49,348 bases of DNA from Frondihabitans peucedani (lineage in GTDB: Bacteria; Actinomycetota; Actinomycetes; Actinomycetales; Microbacteriaceae), in NCBI RefSeq assembly GCF_039537585.1, contig NZ_BAABAU010000012.1:1-49348 (forward strand), in the 5' to 3' direction. This document shows, one piece after another, positions 8,992 through 16,282 of the stretch. Position 1 is the stretch's first letter, and every line of letters begins with the position of its first letter. A program made the position numbers and the translations under genes. The notes below the pieces were generated by a model that had not been told where the DNA came from, did no database searches, and worked only from the letters and a program-made list of their open reading frames with translations.

Positions 8992-9902
8992 CAGCCCACC
9001 AGCGTCGCGAGGAGAGTGTGCATCGCCGTCGCCATCGCCAGCGGATCCTGCTCGTTGGCCCGGGTCGAGAACATCTCGGACACCCACCAGCCGTCGTAGC
9101 CGGTCGTCTTGATCGCGTCGACCCACTGCTGCAGGGGAATCGCTCCTCCGCCGATGACGACGTCCCGGTGTCGGGTCTGGTCGGGGACGTCGTTCTGGCG
9201 ATCCAGATCGAGGCCGTCCGAGAGGTGCACAGCCTTGATGAGCTCCGCGGGAAGGGCGCGGACCTCGTCGAGCGTGTCGCCCGTGGTCCAGAAATGCCAG
9301 GTGTCGAGGGCGATCCCGACGTTGTCCCGACCCGCCTCCTCGATGAGCTGGAGGGCGTGACGGCAGCGGTTGAGGTGCGCCCAGGCGAGCGGTTCGAGGT
9401 AGATGTCGAGCCCGTAGCCGGAGGCGATGTCTGCGGCGTCCCGGACGTTGGCGCCGGCGACGCGGACGGCTGCGCGCTCGTCCAGGCCGAGAGTCGCCCG
9501 ATACCGGCCGTCGTCGTCGGTCAGGCGTCCGGCGCGGAAGTCGACGACGACCTCGCGGTCGAGCGGCCCCGTGCAGAGCTGGACGACAGGTGCTCCCACG
9601 ACGACCGCGATCTCGCACATCCGGCGCACCTCCGCCAGGAAGACGGACCGCCCTGCATCCTGACGCTCGATGTCGAGCACGGCGCCGAGGCCCGACACCT
9701 CGAGACCGTCGAGCAGGCCGGGGAGCGTCTGCATGTCGTAGCCGGCGTCGAGGTAGCGGTACAGCTTGGGGGATTGCAGTTCGACCGCTCCGAAACCGGC
9801 GGCTCGCGCATGCTGGATGTCCGTCACGACGTTCCCGTGGAAGGTCGTCGTGACGTTCATCGAGATCTTGGGCTTCGAGAGGGCCATCGGCTTCCACTTC
9901 AT
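8991..9902 (-). CDS. Sugar phosphate isomerase/epimerase-type TIM-barrel protein
   Basis: An AP-endonuclease-2-like TIM barrel of the IolE/IolI group, about 303 residues. Visible are FGAVELQSPKLYRYLDAGYD, YLEPLAWAHLN, NVGIALDTWHFWTTGD (metal-binding Asp and His) and DGWWVSEMFST (metal-binding Glu). It probably isomerises or dehydrates the product of the neighbouring dehydrogenase. An open frame extends to 9968, but that would place the LacI-type operator at 9930 inside the gene. I therefore prefer ATG 9902, with ATG 9887 as an alternative; neither has a strong ribosome-binding site. Confidence 0.85.
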   Translation of the reverse strand: MKWKPMALSKPKISMNVTTTFHGNVVTDIQHARAAGFGAVELQSPKLYRYLDAGYDMQTLPGLLDGLEVSGLGAVLDIERQDAGRSVFLAEVRRMCEIAVVVGAPVVQLCTGPLDREVVVDFRAGRLTDDDGRYRATLGLDERAAVRVAGANVRDAADIASGYGLDIYLEPLAWAHLNRCRHALQLIEEAGRDNVGIALDTWHFWTTGDTLDEVRALPAELIKAVHLSDGLDLDRQNDVPDQTRHRDVVIGGGAIPLQQWVDAIKTTGYDGWWVSEMFSTRANEQDPLAMATAMHTLLATLVG

Positions 9903-9929
9903 CGTGTTGTGCGATTGTCCCGACATGTC

Positions 9930-9941
9930 TGGACCGGTCCA
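9930..9941. promoter_or_regulatory. LacI-family operator candidate
   Basis: TGGACCGGTCCA is a perfect 12-bp palindrome with the central CCGG and flanking purine/pyrimidine pattern typical of LacI-family operators. It sits between the LacI gene and the divergent isomerase-dehydrogenase-ABC block, 43 bp before the LacI start. It could control both directions. Confidence 0.65.
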
Positions 9942-9984
9942 AGATAGCGCAGAAGCGAGACAGCGCAAGCCCTAATCTGAAGAC

Positions 9985-11031
9985 ATGGACGAGGAGCGCG
10001 GTGGCCGACGCCAGGATCGGGCCCCGACCATCCGCGACGTCGCACGCAGTGCGGACGTCTCGAAGTCGCTCGTCTCCCTCGTGCTCCGCGGAGACCCCGG
10101 GGTCAGCCCAGAGCGGAGATCCGCCGTTCACCAGGCGATGAACGAGCTCGGCTACGAGCCGAACCGCGTGGCTCGCGCGCTGGCGGGCAACGGGACAGGC
10201 GCCGTCGGCATCCTGATCAACGACATCCGCAATCCCTGGTACGTCGACCTCCTGGACGGACTGAGCACGGCATTCGAGCCGGCGGGGGTGGCACCCCTGC
10301 TCGTCGATTCGGCCAGCAACCAGAGAGTCGGGAGGTCGTCCGTCCAGATCCTCTCGCGGCAGCGCGTCGACGGCATCGTCGCTCTCGGCACCTCCGACGA
10401 GGTCGTCGATCTCGCAGCTCTCCGCGGACGCACGCCGGTGGTCCTCGCCGGCACGTACGACCCGGAAGAGCTCGGAGCGGATGTCGTCGCCAACGACGAC
10501 GTCGCAGGGGCCCGTCTCGCCACGGAGCACCTCATCACCCTCGGGCATAGACGGATCCTGTGTCTTCGCGGCCCACAGCGGGTGGGTGCCCTCCGCGAAG
10601 AGGGCTACCGGCGTGCGATGGTCGAGGCGGGGCTCGGTGCCGAGGTCGAGGTCGTAGACGCCGGGATGACGGAGGAGTCGGGATACGCGGCCACTCTGCG
10701 GGTCCTCCGGATGCGCACCGCTCCGACGGCCCTGATCGCGTACAACGACCTTCTCGCACTCGGCGCTCTGGCCGCCGCGGCCGATCTCGGGTTGTCCGTG
10801 CCTGGTGACGTGTCTCTGGTCGGCTATGACGACACCTACCTCGCGGGCATCCGGCGGGTGTCGCTGACCACGATCCAGAACGGGAGCTTTCAGATCGGGA
10901 GGAAGGCTGCGGAGTTCCTGCTGGAACGCATCGACGGCTACGCGGGGCCGGGGCGGCTCCACGAGGTGCCGACGGTTCTCGAGGTCCGGCAGACGACCGG
11001 CCCTGCACCGGCCCGACCCGCGGCCGACTGA
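9985..11031 (+). CDS. LacI-family transcriptional regulator
   Basis: A 348-residue LacI-type repressor. The N-terminal helix-turn-helix TIRDVARSADVSKSLVSLVL and hinge helix NRVARALAGNGT are intact. A periplasmic-binding-like effector domain follows (VGILINDIRNPWYVDLLDG, LGHRRILCL, ALIAYNDLLALGALAAA, VSLVGYDDTYLAG). The gene is divergent from the sugar operon, with a palindrome between them, so it most likely represses that operon until a sugar or sugar phosphate binds. The 3' end is convergent with hxlA across a strong hairpin. Confidence 0.94.
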   Translation: MDEERGGRRQDRAPTIRDVARSADVSKSLVSLVLRGDPGVSPERRSAVHQAMNELGYEPNRVARALAGNGTGAVGILINDIRNPWYVDLLDGLSTAFEPAGVAPLLVDSASNQRVGRSSVQILSRQRVDGIVALGTSDEVVDLAALRGRTPVVLAGTYDPEELGADVVANDDVAGARLATEHLITLGHRRILCLRGPQRVGALREEGYRRAMVEAGLGAEVEVVDAGMTEESGYAATLRVLRMRTAPTALIAYNDLLALGALAAAADLGLSVPGDVSLVGYDDTYLAGIRRVSLTTIQNGSFQIGRKAAEFLLERIDGYAGPGRLHEVPTVLEVRQTTGPAPARPAAD

Positions 11032-11126
11032 CCGGGGGCGGCAGTTCGCTCTCCGGCTGCACCAGTCCGGTCACGCCTTCCGAGAATGACCTGTCGCGGA
11101 GGACTGTCTCCGCGCAGAGACACGAA

Positions 11127-11153
11127 GGGCCCCGACGACACTCGCCGGGGCCC
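11127..11153. terminator. Bidirectional hairpin between lacI-type gene and hxlA
   Basis: GGGCCCCG pairs with CGGGGCCC across an 11-nt loop, between two convergent genes (stops at 11031 and 11170). No clear T-run follows, as is common in high-GC actinobacteria. Confidence 0.7.
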
Positions 11154-11169
11154 CTCGTCGCATCGCGAG

Positions 11170-11793
11170 CTACTTGATGGCGGCGCGGAGCTCCGCGGCG
11201 GCGGCAGCGACGTCGGGGGCGCCGTAGATGGCAGCGCCCGCGACCGCGACCGTGGCGCCGGAGTCCTGCACGGAGCCGATGGTGTCGACCTTCACGCCGC
11301 CGGCGACGGAGAACGGCACGCCGGAGGTCTTGCCGTCATCGAGCAGGGTGCCGAAGGTGAAGCCCTCTTCTGCCTGCTCGTCGAGACCCGCGTGCATCTC
11401 GACGAACTCGGCGCCGAGCGCGACGACCTCCTTGGCACGGGTCGACTTGTCGGCGACGCCGATGAGGTCGACGACGATGCCCTTGCCGTGCTTCTTCGCG
11501 GCCTTGACGGCCCCGACGATGGTGCTGTCGCCGGCGACGCCGAGAACGGTCACGAGGTCGGCGCCCGCCTCGAAGGCGATGTCGGCCTCGAGCTCGCCGG
11601 CGTCCATGGTCTTGAGGTCGGCGAAGACGATCTTGTCGGGGTGCGCCTTCTTGATGGCGGTGATCGCCGAGAGGCCCTCGGCCTTGATCAGCGGGGTGCC
11701 GAGCTCGATGATGTCGACGCTGGGCGCCGCGGCGGCGGCGAGCTCGAGAGCCTTCTCGGTGGTCAGGGTGTCCATGGCGAACTGCAGTTTCAT
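11170..11793 (-). CDS. hxlA: 3-hexulose-6-phosphate synthase
   Basis: A 207-residue member of the OMP-decarboxylase-like superfamily, normal length for hexulose-phosphate synthase. It starts MKLQFAMDTLTTEKALEL. It carries the metal and substrate motif FADLKTMDAGELEA (DxKxxD), VTVLGVAGDSTI, and the phosphate-binding SVAGGVK and VAGAAIYGA. The enzyme condenses formaldehyde with ribulose 5-phosphate. AGAAGGA lies a few bases before the ATG. It is followed on the plus side by hxlB (gap 48 bp), with hxlB transcribed first on the minus strand. The pair should detoxify or assimilate formaldehyde; no methanol dehydrogenase is in the window. Confidence 0.94.
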   Translation of the reverse strand: MKLQFAMDTLTTEKALELAAAAAPSVDIIELGTPLIKAEGLSAITAIKKAHPDKIVFADLKTMDAGELEADIAFEAGADLVTVLGVAGDSTIVGAVKAAKKHGKGIVVDLIGVADKSTRAKEVVALGAEFVEMHAGLDEQAEEGFTFGTLLDDGKTSGVPFSVAGGVKVDTIGSVQDSGATVAVAGAAIYGAPDVAAAAAELRAAIK

Positions 11794-11841
11794 GATGTTC
11801 CTTCTGTTGGGTGGAGAGGTCGAGGTGGTGATCCGGCAGCG

Positions 11842-12411
11842 CTATTCGATGTTCGCGTGCCGCGGCCACATGTCGTCTGCGCTCTGGCCCGATCGCTTCC
11901 AGAGGCTGTGGAACACGGCGTCGCCGACGAGGGCGACCGCCTGCTCGAAGAGGCTGCCCGCATACTGCTCGCTGGCTGATCCCGAGCGGTCGAGCTTCGC
12001 GGCCGCAGGGATGACGACCACCACGTCGGCGAGGGCCGCCAGGGTCGACTCCCGAGCGGTCGTCAGCGCGGCGATCCGAGCACCCGCCTTGCCGGCGGCT
12101 TCGGCTGCCGCGACGATCCCCGCCGTCGTGCCGGAGCCGCTGGCGACGAGCAGGATGTCGCCCGTCTCGATCGCGGGCGTCGTCGTCTCTCCGACGACGT
12201 GGACGGTCAGGCCGAGGTGCATGAGCCGCATCGCCGTCATCCGGAGCGCGATGCCGGAGCGTCCGGCGCCGTGGACGAAGACTCGGTCGGCGTCCGTCAC
12301 AGCCTGGGCGAGCTCCTCGAGCTCGGCCGACTCGAGGCGACCGAGGACGGCCTCGAGCTCGCCGACGATCAGGTGGAGGGCGCTCTGGGCGCGCGTCGGT
12401 TCATCACTCAC
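11842..12411 (-). CDS. hxlB: 6-phospho-3-hexuloisomerase
   Basis: A 189-residue SIS-domain protein. VFVHGAGRSGIALRMTAMRL and ILLVASGSGTTAGIV are the sugar-phosphate-binding loops, and the C-terminal SGSASEQYAGSLFEQA contains the family's conserved EQ pair. It converts hexulose 6-phosphate to fructose 6-phosphate, the second ribulose-monophosphate step. It is first in the operon with hxlA. Upstream lies a 100-bp divergent promoter region with a CCTACC/GGTAGG palindrome, then the regulator gene. Confidence 0.93.
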   Translation of the reverse strand: MSDEPTRAQSALHLIVGELEAVLGRLESAELEELAQAVTDADRVFVHGAGRSGIALRMTAMRLMHLGLTVHVVGETTTPAIETGDILLVASGSGTTAGIVAAAEAAGKAGARIAALTTARESTLAALADVVVVIPAAAKLDRSGSASEQYAGSLFEQAVALVGDAVFHSLWKRSGQSADDMWPRHANIE

Positions 12412-12467
12412 CCCTCGATCCTGCGGCCCTCCGCTCGTCTCTGCCGCTCCCCAATCGGACGGTTGGA

Positions 12468-12485
12468 CCTACCGGAACGGGTAGG
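12468..12485. promoter_or_regulatory. CCTACC-N6-GGTAGG palindrome in the hxl/regulator promoter
   Basis: A 6-bp perfect inverted repeat with a 6-bp spacer lies between hxlB and the divergent regulator gene. A further GGTAGG half-site occurs at 12503-12508, starting 23 bp after the second arm and just before the regulator start codon. It is a plausible operator for the LuxR-type protein. Confidence 0.5.
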
Positions 12486-12511
12486 GGGAGCGGCACGCAT
12501 AGGGTAGGGCC

Positions 12512-13339
12512 ATGTCGGCTTCGCACGCACCCACTCCGCACGCGACTCGCGAACTGCTCCTGGCGCACGCGCAGACCGTGGCGGAGCAGGCCGACCGCCA
12601 CGCCATGACCATGGAGTCGATCCTCGCTGTCCTGCGATCGACTCGTCTGACCGACCAGGCCGCTCGGGCGACGGCGATCGAGCTGGCCGCCGCCTCGCTG
12701 GTCGAGATCCGCATGGCCACCGACGCTCAACGGGAGAGCATGCTCGAACCGGTCGCCGGTGCGTTCAGCAGGCTTCGACTCGACCTCAGGCCGCTCGTGA
12801 GGTTCGGCGACCTCGACATCCAGTTCATCGAGCCCCCGGCGACGGGCCGGGCCCTGCCGGGAGAGGTCGCACACGCGGCCCGCTCCATCGTCCGGAGCGC
12901 GGTCCTCGCACTCGTCGACAGCGCCGAGAGTCGACGGGTCCGCGTGCAGTGGGACTGCGACGGGCTGAATCTCCTGATCGGGATCCGGGACGACGGTCGC
13001 GGAGAGCTCACGGTGCACGACGACTCGCTGCGCCCCATCGCCGAACGCGTGTCCGCGCTCGACGGCGAGCTCCGGGTGACGTCGACGCGGGGGTGGGGTT
13101 CGGAGGTGTCCGTCTCCCTCCCTCTCGATCCTCCGACCGACGTCGAGCACCCCCTGACCGACGTGGCGCTGAGCCCGCGAGAGAGGGAGGTCTTCCACCT
13201 GCTCGCGACCGGAGCCGCCAACAAGGACATCGCGGCAGAACTGGGCATCAGCGAGAACACCGTGAAGTTCCACATGTCCAACCTCCTTCGAAAAGCCGGG
13301 GCGCGATCGCGGGCGGCGCTCGTCGCTCAGACCCGGTAG
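12512..13339 (+). CDS. Regulator with GHKL-like ATPase domain and LuxR-type helix-turn-helix
   Basis: A 275-residue protein. Residues 1-90 are helical. About 105-210 resemble a histidine-kinase ATP-binding domain, with VAHAARSIVRSAVLALVDSA in the N-box position, IRDDGRGEL as the G1 box and STRGWGSEVSVSLPL as the G2/G3 end. Residues 215-275 form a LuxR/NarL helix-turn-helix (SPREREVFHLL, NKDIAAELGISENTVKFHMS). No phosphorylatable His box or receiver is seen, so it may act as a one-component regulator that senses through its ATPase fold. Its position divergent from hxlB suggests control of formaldehyde metabolism. Confidence 0.8.
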   Translation: MSASHAPTPHATRELLLAHAQTVAEQADRHAMTMESILAVLRSTRLTDQAARATAIELAAASLVEIRMATDAQRESMLEPVAGAFSRLRLDLRPLVRFGDLDIQFIEPPATGRALPGEVAHAARSIVRSAVLALVDSAESRRVRVQWDCDGLNLLIGIRDDGRGELTVHDDSLRPIAERVSALDGELRVTSTRGWGSEVSVSLPLDPPTDVEHPLTDVALSPREREVFHLLATGAANKDIAAELGISENTVKFHMSNLLRKAGARSRAALVAQTR

Positions 13340-13364
13340 ACGTCGGGCCTGCCACACTCGACAC

Positions 13365-14387
13365 ATGCCCGTCCACGGTTCCCCGCTGCAGCGCCTCGGT
13401 TTTCTGACGATCGGGTCCTTCGATCCTGCGGCCCCGGCGGGCGGTCACGAAGACACGCTCCGGGTGATCGAGCGGGGGGAGGAGCTGGGCCTCGACAGCG
13501 CGTGGCTGCGCCACCGGCACCTCCAGCCGGGCATCTCGTCGCCCGTGGCGATCATGGCCGCGGCCTCGCAGCGGACCAGCCGCATCGAGCTCGGCACCGC
13601 GGTCACACCCATCGGAGCCGAGAACCCGTTCCGGCTCGCCGAAGACCTCGGAACCGTCGACGTCCTGCTCGGCGGCCGCCTCAACCCCGGGTTCTCGGCG
13701 GGGACGCCGATGAACTTCGACCTGTACCGCGACGCCATCTACCCCGACACGAAAGACCAGGAGGACCTCGGCTACGACCGCCTCCTGCGGCTCCGCGACC
13801 TCGTCCGCGGCGACGTCGTCAACGAGTCGCCCGAGCGACGGGGCATCGAGGAGTTCAGCGCCATCGTCCAGCCCCACAGCCCCGGCCTCGCCGACCGGCT
13901 CTGGTGCGGGGTCGGCAGCACGCGGTCGGCGGTCTGGGCGGGGGAGAACGGGTTCCACCTGCTCGCGTCGAGCGTGACCCGCGCCGAGCAGGGCACCGAC
14001 TTCGCGACCAACCAGCGCGCCCAGATCGACGCCTACCGCGAGGCGCACCAGGATGCGGCTTCCGCACGCGTCTCGCAGGGCCTCGTCGTCGTGCCGACCG
14101 ACTCGGCGACGCCGGAGCAGCGCGCCCGCTACGCCGCGTACGCCGAGTCGCGGGCCGGTCGCGTCGGGGTGCCCCAGGGCCCGGGCAGGCTGCTCTTCGC
14201 GGCCGACCTCGTCGGGACCTCCGCCGAGATCGCGGATGCCCTGCACGCCGATCCTGCCTATCAGGCCGTCGACGAGGTCGCGTTCGCGCTGCCGTTCGCG
14301 CTCGAGTCCGACGACTACGCGCAGATCCTGACCGACCTCGCCGAGCACCTCGGCCCCGAGCTCGGCTGGACGCCGGCCGCGGCGTAG
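13365..14387 (+). CDS. LLM-class flavin-dependent monooxygenase
   Basis: A 340-residue bacterial-luciferase-like protein. The barrel begins RLGFLTIGSFDPAAP and continues VIERGEELGLDSAWLRHRHL, IELGTAVTPIGAENPFRLAE, LLGGRLNPGFSAG and LADRLWCGVGSTRSAVWAGE, as in the FMN- or F420-dependent group. It probably oxidises a small organic substrate with reduced flavin. It starts 25 bp after the regulator gene, so it may be cotranscribed with it. A GC-rich 18-bp tandem repeat starts right after the stop codon. Confidence 0.88.
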   Translation: MPVHGSPLQRLGFLTIGSFDPAAPAGGHEDTLRVIERGEELGLDSAWLRHRHLQPGISSPVAIMAAASQRTSRIELGTAVTPIGAENPFRLAEDLGTVDVLLGGRLNPGFSAGTPMNFDLYRDAIYPDTKDQEDLGYDRLLRLRDLVRGDVVNESPERRGIEEFSAIVQPHSPGLADRLWCGVGSTRSAVWAGENGFHLLASSVTRAEQGTDFATNQRAQIDAYREAHQDAASARVSQGLVVVPTDSATPEQRARYAAYAESRAGRVGVPQGPGRLLFAADLVGTSAEIADALHADPAYQAVDEVAFALPFALESDDYAQILTDLAEHLGPELGWTPAAA

Positions 14388-14390
14388 CGG

Positions 14391-14444
14391 GTGCCGCTGG
14401 CCGCGGCCGTGCCGCAGGCCGCGCTCGTGCCGCAGGCAGCGCTC
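14391..14444 (+). repeat. Three tandem copies of an 18-bp unit
   Basis: Units beginning GTGCCGC(A/T)GGC at 14391, 14409 and 14427 are each 18 bp and differ at a few positions. They lie between the monooxygenase stop and the sigma-factor start. An open frame runs through them into the sigma gene, but the extra N-terminus would be low-complexity and is probably not translated. Confidence 0.8.
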
Positions 14445-14504
14445 GAGCCGGAAAGCAGTCAGAGCAAACGTGAACTCGATCCCGCCGGACGCGCAATACA
14501 GAGT

Positions 14505-15086
14505 GTGAGCACAGACAGCGAGATCATCCGGCGGGCTCGGGACCATCCCGCGGCGTTCGCCGAGCTGTACGACCGGCATGCGGTCCGCATCCACCGGTTC
14601 GCAGCGCGGCGCCTCGGCGAGCAGACGGCCGACGATCTCCTCAGCGAGACCTTCACCGTCGCCTTCGAGCGACGCGAGGCCTTCGATGCGTCCCGAGACG
14701 ACGCCCTGCCCTGGCTGTACGGGATCGTCACGACGCTGATCAAGAGGTACCGGCGGCTGGAGGCGCAGCTGTGGCGGGCCGAGCAGCACGCCGACCGGGT
14801 CCACCTGACGACCGAGCACTCCGACGACGCCCTCGAGGCGAACCTCGCGATCAGTCGGCTGTCCGGAGCGATCCGGCGGCTCTCCGCGGCCGACCGCGAC
14901 ACGATCCTGCTCTACGCGTGGGGCGACCTCGACTACGAGGGCGTCGCTGTCGCCCTGGGCGTTCCCATCGGGACCGTCCGCTCACGAATCAATCGCGTGC
15001 GCCGCATCCTGCGGGCCGCTGCTGGTCGCTTGGCGACCGAGGAGGTGGAACATGGACGACCTGACGTTGCTCCGCAAGGTTCGTGA
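14505..15086 (+). CDS. ECF-type RNA polymerase sigma factor
   Basis: About 193 residues from GTG 14505 (VSTDSEIIRRARDHP). Region 2 is AFAELYDRHAVRIHRFAARR, then TADDLLSETFTVAFERREAF and LPWLYGIVTTLIKRYRR. Region 4 is RLSAADRDTILLYAWGD, then YEGVAVALGVPIGTVRSRI. It directs RNA polymerase to a stress or envelope regulon. The next gene overlaps by 35 bp and encodes a membrane protein of the type usually acting as its anti-sigma factor. An open frame reaches back to 14391 through the tandem repeats, but the homology starts only near 14505. Confidence 0.9.
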   Translation: MSTDSEIIRRARDHPAAFAELYDRHAVRIHRFAARRLGEQTADDLLSETFTVAFERREAFDASRDDALPWLYGIVTTLIKRYRRLEAQLWRAEQHADRVHLTTEHSDDALEANLAISRLSGAIRRLSAADRDTILLYAWGDLDYEGVAVALGVPIGTVRSRINRVRRILRAAAGRLATEEVEHGRPDVAPQGS

Positions 15087-16146
15087 CGAGCCGACGGGAC
15101 CGAGCGACACCGCCCTGATGAAGGGGCGCACCCGACTCGCCGAGCGCCTGGCGTGGGAGGCGCACTCCGAGGCCGTCGACCGCGCCGCCACCGCCCGCCG
15201 GGCGTCCACTCCGAGCCCGACCAGCAGGACGCACACCAGGATGCGCCGGGTCGGCTGGATCTCGGGCGCGGGTCTCGCGGCGGCGGGCCTCGTCGTCGCG
15301 CTCGTCGTCGGCGACGTCGTGGGCCTGGCGGGCTGGCGAGGAGGAGCCGACGCGGCCGCAGCGGGCACCCTCGACGAGGCCGCCGCCGCGGCGATCAAGA
15401 ACAGCGACCCCGTCGTCGGGCCCGGCCAGTACCTCGAGATCGCGACGCACGCGGCCTACGCCGCCTACACCCAGGCTCCCGACGGGACCGAGACGGGCTA
15501 TCTCGCCTCGCAGGACGGGCAGGTCTACGTGCCCGCCGACGAGTCGCAGGTGTGGACGTGGGTGCGCGATCCTGCGAAGCCCGTCCAGACCTTCGGGCCC
15601 GAGTCGGCGGCGGCAGCGGCAGCGGAGGCCGACAGCACGCCGGGCGAGTTCCTCCGGGCGAAGGCTGGCGCCTTCTACGGGAGCCCGGCCGATCCGTCGC
15701 CCGCGTCGATCGCCGCCCTGCCGAGAAACCCGCGGCAGCTGCTCAACCACATCTACCGCACCACGCTCGGTCAGGGTCGGTCCGGAGACGGCGAGGCTCT
15801 GGTGTGGATCGCCGACACCCTGCGGTCCGGCATCGTCCCGGCCGCTGTCCGTGCCTCTCTGTACCGTGCGGCCGCGCTGATCCCCGGGGTGACCCTGACA
15901 CCGGGCGCCGCCGATCTCGACGGACGCACCGGAGTGGCCATCGGCCGCGACGAGATCGACGGCACGCGCCAGGAGATCATCATCGACCCCGACACCGGGC
16001 TCCTCATCGGGGAGCGCGAGGTGCTCCTGAAGGGGGACGGTGCGCTGCCGACAGGGACGTCGATGGGGTGGACGTCGGTCACGACCAGCGTCGTCGATCG
16101 AGCCCCGTCCGCACCGGCGAAGGCGTCGACCACGCGCCGCAAGTGA
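15052..16146 (+). CDS. CU044_5270-family membrane protein, probable anti-sigma partner
   Basis: A 364-residue protein with a cytoplasmic N-terminus (residues 1-64), one membrane helix (ISGAGLAAAGLVVALVVGDV) and a large exported domain. The exported part contains GPGQYLEIATHAAYA, EFLRAKAGAFYG, LPRNPRQLLNHIYR and IIIDPDTGLLIGEREVLL, as in the actinobacterial CU044_5270 family. GAGGAGGTGG lies just before the ATG inside the sigma gene, and the 35-bp overlap argues for tight coupling. It probably holds the sigma factor inactive until the outer domain senses a signal. A strong terminator follows. Confidence 0.82.
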   Translation: MDDLTLLRKVRDEPTGPSDTALMKGRTRLAERLAWEAHSEAVDRAATARRASTPSPTSRTHTRMRRVGWISGAGLAAAGLVVALVVGDVVGLAGWRGGADAAAAGTLDEAAAAAIKNSDPVVGPGQYLEIATHAAYAAYTQAPDGTETGYLASQDGQVYVPADESQVWTWVRDPAKPVQTFGPESAAAAAAEADSTPGEFLRAKAGAFYGSPADPSPASIAALPRNPRQLLNHIYRTTLGQGRSGDGEALVWIADTLRSGIVPAAVRASLYRAAALIPGVTLTPGAADLDGRTGVAIGRDEIDGTRQEIIIDPDTGLLIGEREVLLKGDGALPTGTSMGWTSVTTSVVDRAPSAPAKASTTRRK

Positions 16147-16176
16147 CCCCTGCCGTGTGAGGCAGGATCGTCCGAT

Positions 16177-16204
16177 GCCCCGCTCCGGAAGCCCGGAGCG
16201 GGGC
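16177..16204 (+). terminator. Strong hairpin after the sigma/anti-sigma pair
   Basis: GCCCCGCTCCGG pairs perfectly with CCGGAGCGGGGC around a 4-nt loop, 30 bp after the anti-sigma stop codon. It separates that operon from the kinase-like gene. Confidence 0.85.
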
Positions 16205-16282
16205 GTCGCGGCCTATCCAGGAAGCGCAGAGACCCGTTCTGGGGTGTCGTCTCTCGCGGGGAGCCCCTCCTAGCGTGGCGAC

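Noticed and set aside
7996-10962. A 988-codon minus-strand open frame
   Set aside because: Only the last 331 codons show a Rossmann/Gfo-Idh pattern. The rest lies antisense to or out of frame with the clear TIM-barrel and LacI genes and is Arg/Pro-rich, as expected of a shadow in high-GC DNA.
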